Shown: positions 23,410-35,234 of the stretch, piece after piece
Position numbering within the stretch: position 1 is the first letter of the stretch
Layout of the letters: each line of letters opens with the position of its first letter
DNA from: Jiangella endophytica
Lineage (GTDB): Bacteria > Actinomycetota > Actinomycetes > Jiangellales > Jiangellaceae
Assembly (NCBI RefSeq): GCF_003427025.1
Contig: NZ_QVAI01000013.1
Coordinates: 124,001 to 188,000, forward strand
DNA: 64,000 nucleotides
Reading direction: 5' to 3'
Made by a program: the position numbers and the translations under genes
Notes under the pieces: generated by a model
The model's input: the letters and a program-made list of their open reading frames with translations, nothing else
Database searches by the model: none
What the model was told of the DNA's origin: nothing

Positions 23410-24636
23410 GTGCCACGCTCCACCAGGCCTGTTCGCGACGTGCTGTTCGTCGACGGCGTGCGTACGCCGTTCGGCAAGGCCGGCCCCAAGGGCATGTACC
23501 ACGAGACCCGCGCCGACGACCTCGTCATCAACTGCATCCGCGAGCTGCTGCGCCGCAACCCGAGCGTCCCGCCCGAGCGGATCGACGACGTCGCCATCGC
23601 CGCGACCACCCAGCTCGGCGACCAGGGGCTGACCATCGGCCGCACGGCGGCGCTGCTGGCCGGGCTGCCCAAGTCGGTGCCGGGCTACGCCATCGACCGC
23701 ATGTGCGCCGGCGCCATGACGGCCGTCACCACCACGGCCGGCGGCATCGCGTTCGGCGCCTACGACGTCGTCATCGCCGGCGGCGTCGAGCACATGGGCC
23801 GCCACCCCATGGGCGAGGGCGTCGACCCCAACCCGCGCATCATCGCCGAGAAGCTGGTCGACCCGTCCGCGCTGGTCATGGGCAGCACGGCCGAGAACCT
23901 GCACGATCGCTTCCCGCAGCTGTCCAAGGAGCGGGCCGACGCGTTCGCCGCGGCCAGCCAGGCCAAGTACGCGGCGGCCCTGGCTGCCGGAAAGGTCCAG
24001 CCCGACCTCGTCCCCGTCGCCACCCGCAGCGTCGAGCAGGGCTGGGGCCTGGCCACGGCCGACGAGCCGCCGCGGCCGGGCACCTCCGTCGACGACCTCG
24101 CCGGTCTCAAGACGCCGTTTCGCCCGCACGGACGGGTCACCGCCGGCAACGCCGCGGGCCTGAACGACGGCGCCACGGCGGCGCTGCTGGTCAGCGACGA
24201 CGCCGCCGCCGAGCTCGGGCTGACGGGCAAGATGCGGCTGGTCTCCTACTCCTTCGCCGGCGTCGAGCCCGAGGTCATGGGCGTCGGCCCCGTGCCGGCC
24301 ACGGAGAAGGCGCTGGCCAAGGCCGGTCTCGGCATCGACGACATCGGGCTGTTCGAGATCAACGAGGCGTTCGCCGTGCAGGTGCTGGCCTTCCTCGACC
24401 ACTTCGGCATCGCCGACGACGACCCTCGCGTCAACCCCTACGGCGGCGCCATCGCCGTCGGTCACCCGCTCGCCTCGTCCGGCGTCCGGCTGATGAACCA
24501 GCTGGCCAGGGAGTTCGAGGAGCACCCCGAGGTCCGCTACGGCGTCACCACCATGTGCATCGGCATCGGCATGGGCGGCACCGTCGTCTGGGAGAACCCG
24601 CACCACGCCGACTACGCCGAGGAGGCCGCGGCCTGA
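23410..24636 (+). CDS. fadA: Acetyl-CoA C-acyltransferase (thiolase)
   Basis: A 408-residue thiolase that cleaves 3-ketoacyl-CoA with CoA in the last step of beta-oxidation. The acylated nucleophile is Cys99 in DRMCAGAM, the histidine lies in AVGHPLASSG, and the second cysteine in TTMCIGIGMGG. GTG 23410 is preferred, as it follows an AGGAGGG region; an upstream TTG would overlap the preceding gene. The stop overlaps the start of the fadB-like gene (TGATG), so the two subunits of the fatty-acid oxidation complex are made together. Confidence 0.94.
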   Translation: MPRSTRPVRDVLFVDGVRTPFGKAGPKGMYHETRADDLVINCIRELLRRNPSVPPERIDDVAIAATTQLGDQGLTIGRTAALLAGLPKSVPGYAIDRMCAGAMTAVTTTAGGIAFGAYDVVIAGGVEHMGRHPMGEGVDPNPRIIAEKLVDPSALVMGSTAENLHDRFPQLSKERADAFAAASQAKYAAALAAGKVQPDLVPVATRSVEQGWGLATADEPPRPGTSVDDLAGLKTPFRPHGRVTAGNAAGLNDGATAALLVSDDAAAELGLTGKMRLVSYSFAGVEPEVMGVGPVPATEKALAKAGLGIDDIGLFEINEAFAVQVLAFLDHFGIADDDPRVNPYGGAIAVGHPLASSGVRLMNQLAREFEEHPEVRYGVTTMCIGIGMGGTVVWENPHHADYAEEAAA

Positions 24637-26744
24637 TGACCACCGACCTCGCCACCGTCTTCCCCGACGAAGTCGTCACCACGTCGCACATGCGCGTCAT
24701 CGAGCTGCCGCTGGGCGCCGGCAAGGCCGCGCTCATCACGCTCGACAACGGCCACGACCACACCAAGCCCAACACCCTCGGCCCGGCCACGCTGCTGGGC
24801 CTCGAGCGGGCCATCGACGCCGCCTACGCCGAGCCGGGCATCGTCGCCGTCGCCCTCACCGGCAAGCCGTTCATCCTGGCCGCCGGCGCCGACCTCAAGG
24901 GCATGGCGCTGGTCACCGAGCGGCCCCAGGCCCTCGCCCTCGCGCAGCTCGGGCACCGGGTGTTCGGCAAACTCGCCAACGGGCCGGTGCCCACGTTCGC
25001 GCTGATCAACGGCGTGACGCTGGGCGGCGGGCTCGAGATCGCGCTGCACTGCACCTACCGCACGGTGTCCAATGCGGCCCAGGGCATCGCGCTGCCCGAG
25101 GTGTTCCTCGGCCTCGTCCCGGGCTGGGGCGGCGCCTGGCTGCTGCCGAACCTCATCGGCGCCGACCGCGCGGTCACCGTCATCATCGAGAACGCCCTCA
25201 ACCAGAACCGCATGCTGCGCGGCCCGCAGGTCGCCGAGCTGGGCATCGCCGACGCCGCGTTCGACGGCGCCGACTTCCTCGAGCGGTCGCTGCACTGGGC
25301 GGCCCAGGTGCTGCGTGGCGACGTCGAGGTGTCGCGGCCTCCGGTGGACCGCTCCGAGGCGGCGTGGGACGCCGCGGTCGCGCGTGGCCGGGCGGCCGCC
25401 GACGGCCGGCTGCACGGGGCCACGCCGGCGCCGTACCGCGCGCTGGAGCTCATCGCGGCCGCGCGCACGGTCTCGCGTGACGACGGCTTCGCGGCCGAGG
25501 ACGAAGCGCTCGGCGACCTCATCATGGGCGACGACCTACGCGCTGGTGTCTATGCCTTCGACCTCACTCAGCGGCGGGCGAAGCGGCCGGCGGGCGCGCC
25601 CGACACGTCGCTGGCCCGGCCGGTCACGAAGGTCGGCATCGTCGGCGCCGGCCTCATGGCCAGCCAGCTGGCGCTGCTGTTCGTCCGCCGGCTCGAGGTG
25701 CCCGTCGTCCTCACCGACCTCGACGAGTCGCGCGTCGCCAAGGGTGTCGGCTGGGTGCACGCCGAGATCGACAAGCTGGCCGGCCGCGGGCGGCTCTCGC
25801 CCGACGCCCGGAACCGGCTGACCGCGCTGGTCACCGGTTCCACCGACACCTCGGTCTTCGCAAACGCCGACTTCGTCATCGAGGCCGTGTTCGAGGAGAT
25901 GAAGGTCAAGCAGCAGGTCTTCGCCGACCTCGAGGCCGTCGTCTCCCCCGAATGCGTGCTCGCCACCAACACGTCCTCGCTGTCGGTCGCCGAGATGGCA
26001 TCCGGGCTGCAGCACCCCGAGCGCGTCGTCGGGTTCCACTTCTTCAACCCGGTGGCCGTGCTGCCGCTGGTCGAGGTGGTCCGCGCCACCGCCACCGACG
26101 ACGCGACGCTGGCCACGGCGTTGTCGGTCGGCAAGACGCTGAAGAAGTCGTGCGTGCTGGTCAAGGACGCCCCGGCGTTCGTCGTCAACCGCGTGCTGAC
26201 CCGGTTCATCGGCGAGATCACCCGCTCCGCCGACGACGGCACTCCCCTCGACGTCGCCGACAACGCGCTCGCGCCGCTCGGCCTGCCGATGACGCCGTTC
26301 GTGCTCTTGCAGCTGGTCGGCCCCGCCGTCGCCCTCCACGTCGCCGAGACCCTGCACGACGCCTACCCCGACCGCTTCCCGGTGTCCGAGAATCTGCGCC
26401 GCCTGGTCGCGGCCGGCAAGCCGGGCATCTGGTCGTGGAACGAGCAGGGCAAGCCGTTCCTCGACGACGACACCGCGGCGCTGTTCGAGCAGGGTGCCGC
26501 CGCCCTCACCGCCGACGAGGTGCGCGAGCGGGCCCTCGCGGCGGTCGCCGAAGAGATCCGCCTCATGCTCGACGAAGGCGTGGTCGCGGAGGCGCAGGAC
26601 ATCGACCTCTGCATGCTCCTCGGCGCCGGCTGGCCGTTCCACCTGGGCGGCATCACCCCGTACCTCGATCGCAGCGGCGTGTCCGAACGAGCCACCGGCC
26701 GGCGCTTCCTCCCACCCGGCGTCGCCAGCGTCGTGCGTACCTGA
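24636..26744 (+). CDS. fadB: Fatty-acid oxidation multienzyme: enoyl-CoA hydratase/3-hydroxyacyl-CoA dehydrogenase
   Basis: A 702-residue two-enzyme protein. The N-terminal crotonase part (about 1-230) has the oxyanion region KPFILAAGADLKGMAL and GGGLEIALHC plus LPEVFLGLVPGWGGAWLLP. The C-terminal dehydrogenase part begins with the NAD motif VGIVGAGLMASQLALLF (about 331-347), carries EAVFEEMKVKQQVF and the catalytic-His motif GFHFFNPV, and ends with a second helical domain. It hydrates enoyl-CoA and oxidises the product for FadA, encoded just upstream with a 1-nt overlap. A 12-bp-stem terminator follows at 26768-26809. Confidence 0.94.
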   Translation: MTTDLATVFPDEVVTTSHMRVIELPLGAGKAALITLDNGHDHTKPNTLGPATLLGLERAIDAAYAEPGIVAVALTGKPFILAAGADLKGMALVTERPQALALAQLGHRVFGKLANGPVPTFALINGVTLGGGLEIALHCTYRTVSNAAQGIALPEVFLGLVPGWGGAWLLPNLIGADRAVTVIIENALNQNRMLRGPQVAELGIADAAFDGADFLERSLHWAAQVLRGDVEVSRPPVDRSEAAWDAAVARGRAAADGRLHGATPAPYRALELIAAARTVSRDDGFAAEDEALGDLIMGDDLRAGVYAFDLTQRRAKRPAGAPDTSLARPVTKVGIVGAGLMASQLALLFVRRLEVPVVLTDLDESRVAKGVGWVHAEIDKLAGRGRLSPDARNRLTALVTGSTDTSVFANADFVIEAVFEEMKVKQQVFADLEAVVSPECVLATNTSSLSVAEMASGLQHPERVVGFHFFNPVAVLPLVEVVRATATDDATLATALSVGKTLKKSCVLVKDAPAFVVNRVLTRFIGEITRSADDGTPLDVADNALAPLGLPMTPFVLLQLVGPAVALHVAETLHDAYPDRFPVSENLRRLVAAGKPGIWSWNEQGKPFLDDDTAALFEQGAAALTADEVRERALAAVAEEIRLMLDEGVVAEAQDIDLCMLLGAGWPFHLGGITPYLDRSGVSERATGRRFLPPGVASVVRT

Positions 26745-26767
26745 CGCGCGCTGCTCCTCCTCACCCT

Positions 26768-26809
26768 GACGGCGTCCGGCCCGGGTCCCTACCCGCTCCG
26801 GACGCCGTC
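26768..26809 (+). terminator. Terminator after the fadA-fadB operon
   Basis: GACGGCGTCCGG (26768-26779) pairs perfectly with CCGGACGCCGTC (26798-26809) around an 18-nt GC-rich loop, 23 bp after the fadB stop. Confidence 0.75.
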
Positions 26810-26856
26810 GCCCGTTCCGTCTCCCCCACGGCCGGCACATCGATACCGCGACCGTT

Positions 26857-26912
26857 CCATGATCATCGACCTTCTGTGTCGTGATGGCGACGCAGAAGGT
26901 TGATGATCATGG
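26857..26912. repeat. 25-bp-arm palindrome with G-U compatible mismatches
   Basis: Arms 26857-26881 and 26888-26912 (starting CCATGATCATCGACC) fold around a 6-nt loop; the only two mismatches would be G-U pairs in RNA. There is no U tract. It is probably a dispersed extragenic palindrome; other hairpins at 43654-43745 and 57733-57786 belong to the same class of feature though the sequence differs apart from TGATCAT. Confidence 0.7.
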
Positions 26913-27393
26913 ACGTGCCTTCGTTCCGGGCGCTGGGAACCTGCGCCTCTCGACGCTCGACGTGACCGGCGCGGCGTGCGCTGAGCGAACGCGTGGGCCC
27001 GCCGCCGCGTTGAACGCGTCGTCCCATGCCCGGCGCCCGCGACCCGCGCCGCGACCCGCCGCGACCCGCGGCGCGGTCCCGGATCGGACACCGACGGCGA
27101 TCACCCCCGGGGCCGCCAGCGTGATCGGCGACGGCCGACGGCCTCGCCTGTTTCGGGCGGCCGACGACCGCCACACAGGGATCGTTGCGCAGGCCTCATG
27201 ACAACCGCCCGCCGCGAACGCCGGCCCCGGACGCCGAGCCCAGGACACGCCCGCGGCGCAGCCGTCGCTTCGACCGGCCGTCGCTTCGACCAACCATCCC
27301 GCCGGACCAACCGCCCCGCCGGACCAACCATCCCGCCGACCAACCGTGACCCCGACCGGCCGTCGCCCGGCGTACGACACCGTCTCGGCGGGC
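26913..27393. other. Gene-free stretch with short tandem repeats
   Basis: No convincing gene is seen between the palindrome and the exporter gene. It includes a Cys/Gly-codon-poor, CGACCCG-rich run near 27045-27075 and a 17-bp tandem repeat (GACCAACCATCCCGCCG and variants) in three and a half units at 27288-27351. Open frames here have atypical composition and are judged spurious. Confidence 0.6.
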
Positions 27394-28575
27394 TTACAGG
27401 GAGGGCGACTCCAGCGGCGTGGACGGGTCGGCCGACGGCGGTGCGGAGGGGCCGGATCTCGGTGGACCGGTGTCGCCGGGATCTGGCGGTGAACCGTTCT
27501 CGGCGAGCTCGCGCGCCCGGGTGACCCGCCTCCACGCCAGGACCGCCGCGACGATGGCACCCGTCACCGGGACGGCCAGGAACAGACCGACCAGGCCGAA
27601 GGCCGCAGCCGCCGCCGTCGTGAGGATCAGGGTGACGACGGGGTGGAAATTGAGCGCCCGCGACATCAGCAGCGGCGACAGCACGTTGCCCTCGATCTGC
27701 TGCACCACGACCACGATGACCAGCGCCCACAGCGCCGTCGAGAAGCCGCCGGAGAACAGCGCGACCAGCACCGCCACCGCTCCGGCCAGCGTCGCGCCGA
27801 CCAGCGGGATGTAGGCCATGATGAACGTCAGCGCACCGATCGGCACGGCCAGCGGCACGTCGAGGATCAGCAGCCCGATGCCGATCAGCACGCCGTCGAC
27901 CAGACCCGTGAGGGTCGAGGCGTAGAACCAGTTGCCGGCGGTGCGCATCGACGCCCGGAAGGCGGCGTCAGCAGGATCGCGGTGAGCCGGCGCCAGCACG
28001 CCGACGAACTGCTTCCACAGCTTGTCGCCGCTGGTCAGCGCGAAGATGGCGAAGAACGTGGCGATGAGGATGACGGTGACGAAGTTGCCGACCAGTGACA
28101 ACCCGCCGACCGCCGCGCTGGTGACGCCGCCGAGCACGTCGTCGAGGCGGGACTGCAGCTCGCCCAGGAGGTCCTGGACGTTCTGGGTGTCCATGCCGAA
28201 CGGCCCGCCCTCGAGCCAGTTGTTGACCTCGTTGACCGAGCCGGTGATCGCGTTGACCATGCGCGGCCAGGAGTCGACCACCTCGGTGACGACGAACACC
28301 AGCAGCCCAGCGAAGAACGCCAGGAACAGCAGCACGCACATCAGCGCCGCGAACACGGCCGGCACTCGCTTGCTGCGCAGCCAGCGGGCCAGCGGCCACA
28401 ACAGGGCGACCTCGGCGAAGCCCAGGACGACCGCGGTGGCGATGAACTGCACCTGCAGGACCAGCCACATCGCGGCGGCGACGGCCACTCCGATGATCAG
28501 CAGCCGCCCGGCGATGATGGATTCAGGCCGCAGCCATTCAGGGTCCGGGCGGCGCCCGGAAGAGGTGGTAGTCAC
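27394..28575 (-). CDS. AI-2E family transporter (PerM-type membrane protein)
   Basis: A 393-residue inner-membrane protein of the AI-2E/PerM family, whose members export small molecules or act as Na+/H+ antiporters. About eight hydrophobic segments are visible: two at the N-terminus, one near 85-105, a long soluble insertion (about 110-160, with MDTQNVQDLLGELQSRLDDV), and a cluster from 170 to 370. Family blocks are GLVDGVLIGIGLLILDVPLA and MAYIPLVGATLAG, and QQIEGNVLSPLLMSRAL. GTG at 28575 is 3 bp after the dxs stop, so it is co-transcribed with dxs; the functional link is unclear. Confidence 0.92.
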   Translation of the reverse strand: MTTTSSGRRPDPEWLRPESIIAGRLLIIGVAVAAAMWLVLQVQFIATAVVLGFAEVALLWPLARWLRSKRVPAVFAALMCVLLFLAFFAGLLVFVVTEVVDSWPRMVNAITGSVNEVNNWLEGGPFGMDTQNVQDLLGELQSRLDDVLGGVTSAAVGGLSLVGNFVTVILIATFFAIFALTSGDKLWKQFVGVLAPAHRDPADAAFRASMRTAGNWFYASTLTGLVDGVLIGIGLLILDVPLAVPIGALTFIMAYIPLVGATLAGAVAVLVALFSGGFSTALWALVIVVVVQQIEGNVLSPLLMSRALNFHPVVTLILTTAAAAAFGLVGLFLAVPVTGAIVAAVLAWRRVTRARELAENGSPPDPGDTGPPRSGPSAPPSADPSTPLESPSL

Positions 28576-28578
28576 CGA

Positions 28579-30495
28579 TCACACCGTCGTCGTCCGGTCG
28601 TGCGGCGTGCTGTCGAGCGCCGCGACCAGCCCGGACACCTCACGCGCCAGATCCTGCGCCGTGAGCCCGGCGTCGGCCAGGATCTCGTCGCGCTTGGCGT
28701 GCTCGAGGAAGCGCTGGGGCAGCCCGTGATCGTGCAGCGGGACCGTGACCCCGGCGTCGCGCAGCAGCTGCGCCAGCACCGAACCGACGCCCCCGACCCG
28801 GCCGTTGTCCTCGACGGTCACGACCAGCCGGTGCTGCCGGGCGAGGTCGACGAGCGCGTCGTCGAGCGGCTTGACCCAGCGCGGGTCGACGACGGTGACG
28901 CCGACGCCCTGCGCCTCGAGCCGCTTCGCGGTGTCGACGCCGACCTTGCCCATCGCGCCGACGGCGACCAGCAGCACGTCGCGCGTCTCGCCGCGGGCGA
29001 GCACATCGACGGTGCCGATGCGTTCCAGCGCCGGGACGTCCGGCCCGACGGCACCCTTGGAGAACCGCACGACCGTGGGCGCGTCGTCGACGTCGAGGGC
29101 CTCGGTGAACTGCTCGACCAGCTGCTCGCCATCGCGCGGAGCGGCCAGCCGTAGCCCCGGCACGACCTGCAGGATCGACATGTCCCACATGCCGTTGTGC
29201 GACGGCCCGTCGTTGCCCGTGACGCCGGCGCGGTCGAGCACGAAGGTGACGCCCGCCTTGTGCAGCGCGCAGTCCATCAGCACCTGGTCGAACGCGCGGT
29301 TGAGGAACGTGGCGTAGACCGCGACGACCGGGTGCAGACCCATGGCGGCCATGCCGGCGGCAGACGTGGCGGCGTGCTGCTCGGCGATGCCGACGTCGAA
29401 GCAGCGGTCAGGGAAGGCCCGCGCGAACGGCTCGAGCCCGGTCGGGCCCAGCATCGCGGCCGTGACGGCGACGACGTCGGACCGCTTCCGGCCAGCCTTG
29501 ACGAGCGCCTCGCTGAACACGTCGGTCCACTCGCGCACCGGCGTGCCGGCAGGGGCGCCGGTGGCGGGATCGAACGGTCGCGGGCTGTGCATCTGGTCGG
29601 CCTCGTCGCGGACCGCAGGGTCGTAGCCGAAGCCCTTCTGCGTGAGGCAGTGCACCAGCACCGGGCCGCGGAACCGCTTGGCCTGCGTGAGCGCCTGCTC
29701 GACCTGCGCGCGGTCGTGCCCGTCGATGGGCCCGATGTACTTGAGCCCGAGATCCTCGAACATGCCCTGCGGGGCCAGCAGGTCCTTCAGGCCCTTCTTC
29801 ACCCCGTGCAGCGCGTCGTAGAGCGGCTGCCCGACCAGCGCGGTGCGGCCGAGCGTCCGCTTGACGACGTCGAGTGCCTGCTCGTAGCGCGGGTCGGTGC
29901 GCAGCCCGGTCAGGTGGCGGGCCAGCCCGCCGACCGTCGGCGAGTAGGAGCGGCCGTTGTCGTTGACGACGATGACGAGCGGGCGGCGGTCCGGACCGGT
30001 CTGCGGGCCGTCGGCGATGTTGTTCAGCGCCTCCCAGGCCATGCCGCCGGTCAGCGCGCCGTCACCGATGAAGGCGACGACGGTACGGTCGCGCTCGCCG
30101 CGGACGGCGAACGCCTTGGCCATGCCGTCGGCGTAGGACAACGCCGTCGACGCGTGCGAGTTCTCGACCCAGTCGTGCTCGCTCTCGGCCCGGCTCGGGT
30201 ACCCGGACAGCCCGCCGGCCTGCTTGAGCCGGCTGAAGTCGTGCCGGCCGGTGAGCATCTTGTGCACGTAGGCCTGATGACCGGTGTCGAAGACGATGGG
30301 GTCGCGCGGGGAGTCGAACACCCGGTGCGCCGCGATGGTCAGCTCGACCACGCCGAGGTTGGGTCCGAGGTGCCCGCCGTTGGACGCGCAGGTCGCCACC
30401 AGCCGGTCGCGGATCTCCGCGGCCAGCGACTCGAGCTCGTCATCGGACAATGCCCGCAGGTCGCGAGGGTCCTTGATGCGGTCGAGAAGTCCCAC
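28579..30495 (-). CDS. dxs: 1-deoxy-D-xylulose-5-phosphate synthase
   Basis: A 638-residue thiamine-diphosphate enzyme that joins pyruvate and glyceraldehyde 3-phosphate, the first step of the MEP isoprenoid pathway. Motifs include the substrate histidine in [14 protein letters not shown] (His42), [15 protein letters not shown], and the ThDP-binding [16 protein letters not shown]. The catalytic Glu lies in [12 protein letters not shown] and the third domain closes with [23 protein letters not shown] at 30495 gives the conserved start [16 protein letters not shown]. It is the first gene of a two-gene unit with the AI-2E exporter. Confidence 0.97.
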   Translation of the reverse strand: MGLLDRIKDPRDLRALSDDELESLAAEIRDRLVATCASNGGHLGPNLGVVELTIAAHRVFDSPRDPIVFDTGHQAYVHKMLTGRHDFSRLKQAGGLSGYPSRAESEHDWVENSHASTALSYADGMAKAFAVRGERDRTVVAFIGDGALTGGMAWEALNNIADGPQTGPDRRPLVIVVNDNGRSYSPTVGGLARHLTGLRTDPRYEQALDVVKRTLGRTALVGQPLYDALHGVKKGLKDLLAPQGMFEDLGLKYIGPIDGHDRAQVEQALTQAKRFRGPVLVHCLTQKGFGYDPAVRDEADQMHSPRPFDPATGAPAGTPVREWTDVFSEALVKAGRKRSDVVAVTAAMLGPTGLEPFARAFPDRCFDVGIAEQHAATSAAGMAAMGLHPVVAVYATFLNRAFDQVLMDCALHKAGVTFVLDRAGVTGNDGPSHNGMWDMSILQVVPGLRLAAPRDGEQLVEQFTEALDVDDAPTVVRFSKGAVGPDVPALERIGTVDVLARGETRDVLLVAVGAMGKVGVDTAKRLEAQGVGVTVVDPRWVKPLDDALVDLARQHRLVVTVEDNGRVGGVGSVLAQLLRDAGVTVPLHDHGLPQRFLEHAKRDEILADAGLTAQDLAREVSGLVAALDSTPHDRTTTV

Positions 30496-30612
30496 GCGTG
30501 CTGCCTCCAAGTCGCGCCGGTGCTGACTGCCGAGTCTAGAGGGCGAACGGCTCTCGATCACGTTCAGGTGTCTGTGTTGAGCGCGCACCGCACGGCCTAC
30601 TACCCTTCCGCT

Positions 30613-31116
30613 GTGTCTCACGAGGAACGGGCGTGGAGGCCGGTCGGCCGACTGGGACGCCGGTCCACCGGAGCCCTCATCGCTGGAGTCGGCAGCCTGC
30701 TGTGCGCGCTGAGTGCCTACCTGGCCTGGTACGGCGACCGCGCGCCGCACGATCTGCCCATCAGGCATCTCGCCGAGACCGGCGCCCCCGGGCTGGCGAG
30801 CGGCTACTGGACGTCGGTGGCGGCGCCGCTGGCCGTGGTCGGCGCGCTGGGTGCGCTCGGCGCGCTGTTGCGGTTCCGGTTCCTGCTCGGACTGGCCTGG
30901 ATGGTCGGAGTCGCGACTCTCGCCCTCTGGGGCCTGATGCGGGCCATCGGCAACGCGACCGACAACGCGCCGTCCGGGGTCGGGGTGGGTTCGGGCGTCT
31001 GGATGTGCGCGATCGGGCTGCTGGCCATCGTGGTCGGCATCGTCGTGATGGGGCCACGCCGGGAAGAGGTCGACGCCCCGCTCTCGATGTTCGGCGACGG
31101 CGACGACGACAGCTGA
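30613..31116 (+). CDS. Small four-helix membrane protein, paralogue 1
   Basis: A 167-residue membrane protein with four hydrophobic segments, approximately 22-42, 72-95, 99-118 and 132-153, flanked by basic N-terminal residues and an acidic tail GDGDDDS. Its overall pattern GALIAxVG...YLxWxGxR...SGYWxS...LAVVGxLGxLGALL...GVATLALW...GVWxCAIxLL is shared with the protein at 31423-31893, so the two are tandem paralogues. No family or function is recognised. GTG 30613 is used. It is divergent from dxs across a 117-bp gap that should hold both promoters. Confidence 0.7.
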   Translation: MSHEERAWRPVGRLGRRSTGALIAGVGSLLCALSAYLAWYGDRAPHDLPIRHLAETGAPGLASGYWTSVAAPLAVVGALGALGALLRFRFLLGLAWMVGVATLALWGLMRAIGNATDNAPSGVGVGSGVWMCAIGLLAIVVGIVVMGPRREEVDAPLSMFGDGDDDS

Positions 31117-31422
31117 CGTCGACCCGCGCTGTAGGGGCGCCGCCGAGGCCGACGCGCCCGACGGTGCGAGCACGCTGCTGACGAGCCCCGGCCGCGGCGC
31201 TACCCGGCGCGCCGCGCCCCGCCCCGCGCCCTGCTGACTCGCCGTACCCGGACCCGGCGGCATGGCGTCAGGCCGCACGTCACCATGACGGACGTGGCCT
31301 GGCGTTTCGTCAGTCCGCCGTGCACGGGTTTCGGGTGCGTGGCACAGTGGAATGGCGGTCGGCGCCGCCCGGCGCGGGGCCGCGAACGAGTCGCCTGGAC
31401 CCTCGACGAGGAGGCGATCCAC
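31117..31422. other. Intergenic, no gene seen
   Basis: A 306-bp spacer between the two paralogous membrane-protein genes. It has no supported gene and no strong hairpin; the last 30 bp contain the GACGAGGAGG ribosome site of the second paralogue. Its length suggests the second gene has its own promoter. Confidence 0.5.
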
Positions 31423-31893
31423 ATGACCACACGTCAGCGTGCCACCGGAGCCGTCATCGCCGTGGTGGGCGCCCTGGGCGTCACTGCCAGCGGGTATCTC
31501 GACTGGCTCGGCGGCCGCGACGCCACCGAGATACCGCTCGAACGGCTCTTCCAGACCTCCCCCGTCGGGACGCCGTCGTCGTACTGGAACTCGATGGCCC
31601 TGGCGCTCGCGGTGGTGGGCCTGCTCGGGGTGCTCGGTGCGGTGCTGCTGTCGCGGTTCGTCCTGACACTCGGGTGGCTGATCGGCGTCGCCACGCTGGC
31701 GCTCTGGATCGTCATGACCGTGAACGACGACTCTCTGTCGGTGTCGTCGGGAGACATGCAGGCCGGCGTCTGGATCTGCGGCGTCGCGCTGCTGGTCTTC
31801 CTGGCCGGGATCATCGGCATGGGCCGCGGCCAGCGCGCCCGTGAGGAGCCGACCGAGCGCGTGGACCCGGTTCCGCCGCCGCCACCCGCCTGA
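31423..31893 (+). CDS. Small four-helix membrane protein, paralogue 2
   Basis: A 156-residue membrane protein with four hydrophobic segments (approximately 7-27, 57-78, 84-103 and 116-136) and a Pro-rich C-terminus [10 protein letters not shown]. It aligns along its entire length with the 30613 protein, with best identity in IGVATLALW and the two flanking helices. A GAGGAGG site 9 bp before the ATG at 31423 supports the start. The pair probably arose by a local duplication. Function unknown. Confidence 0.72.
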   Translation: MTTRQRATGAVIAVVGALGVTASGYLDWLGGRDATEIPLERLFQTSPVGTPSSYWNSMALALAVVGLLGVLGAVLLSRFVLTLGWLIGVATLALWIVMTVNDDSLSVSSGDMQAGVWICGVALLVFLAGIIGMGRGQRAREEPTERVDPVPPPPPA

Positions 31894-32263
31894 CGTCGCC
31901 CGGGCGCGCGCGGCGCCCCGGGTGATCGGGCCGGAAGACCCCATACTGACGCGACGACGAGGCGCGTGGTCACGCCACGACGGCATCGGCGCCGGACGTC
32001 GGCAACCGCCCGGCCCGGCCGGCTCCGGGCGCGACCTGCCGACGCCTCGCGATTCGGCCTCGGTGCGGCTGAGGAGGCCGTGCCCTGCGCGGCGCAGGTG
32101 GCTGACGTCGTCGAATGTGGTTCGCATGTCGTCAAGATCAACAGATCTGGCCGGCCGGTCGCCACCACCGATGCCGGAATTGTGGACAACGCGGCACCGC
32201 CGGCCGGCCTGTGGACGACAGACCGGCCGGCGGCGCCGACTCGACGAACCGTGAGGACGAACC
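31894..32263. other. Convergent intergenic stretch, no gene seen
   Basis: 370 bp between the second small membrane protein and the aconitase stop. It includes a short GC-rich palindrome (GCCCGGG...CCCGGG around 31898-31922) that could end the rightward transcript, and a GGCCGGCC-rich stretch near 32205-32235. No supported gene. Confidence 0.5.
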
Positions 32264-35059
<2,796 letters not shown>

Positions 35060-35131
35060 GTTCGATCCCCAACCTCTCGCGTCATGGTTCGCTGCGGTCA
35101 TCGTCGCGCACGGCGGTGATCGCCCGCGCGC

Positions 35132-35146
35132 TGAGGCTCGCCTAAC
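35132..35146. promoter_or_regulatory. TGAGGCTCGCCTAAC motif upstream of aconitase
   Basis: This motif differs by a single-base indel from 22516-22531, which precedes the FAD oxidoreductase gene; both are upstream of minus-strand genes. A common iron- or redox-responsive regulator is one possibility, with no direct evidence. Confidence 0.3.
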
Positions 35147-35154
35147 TGGAAGTC

Positions 35155-35168
35155 TCTTGACTTCAAGA
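35155..35168. promoter_or_regulatory. 14-bp perfect palindrome, candidate operator for acnA
   Basis: TCTTGA-CT-TCAAGA is a perfect inverted repeat about 95 bp before the acnA start and 67 bp before the divergent lipoprotein gene. It is AT-rich against a GC-rich background, and such sites commonly bind dimeric regulators. The regulator is unknown. Confidence 0.5.
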
Positions 35169-35234
35169 TATCACGCGGAAATCTTCTTCGCCCCCACTGT
35201 CACATTCGCCCTCCCCGATCGACCCATAGAAGAC

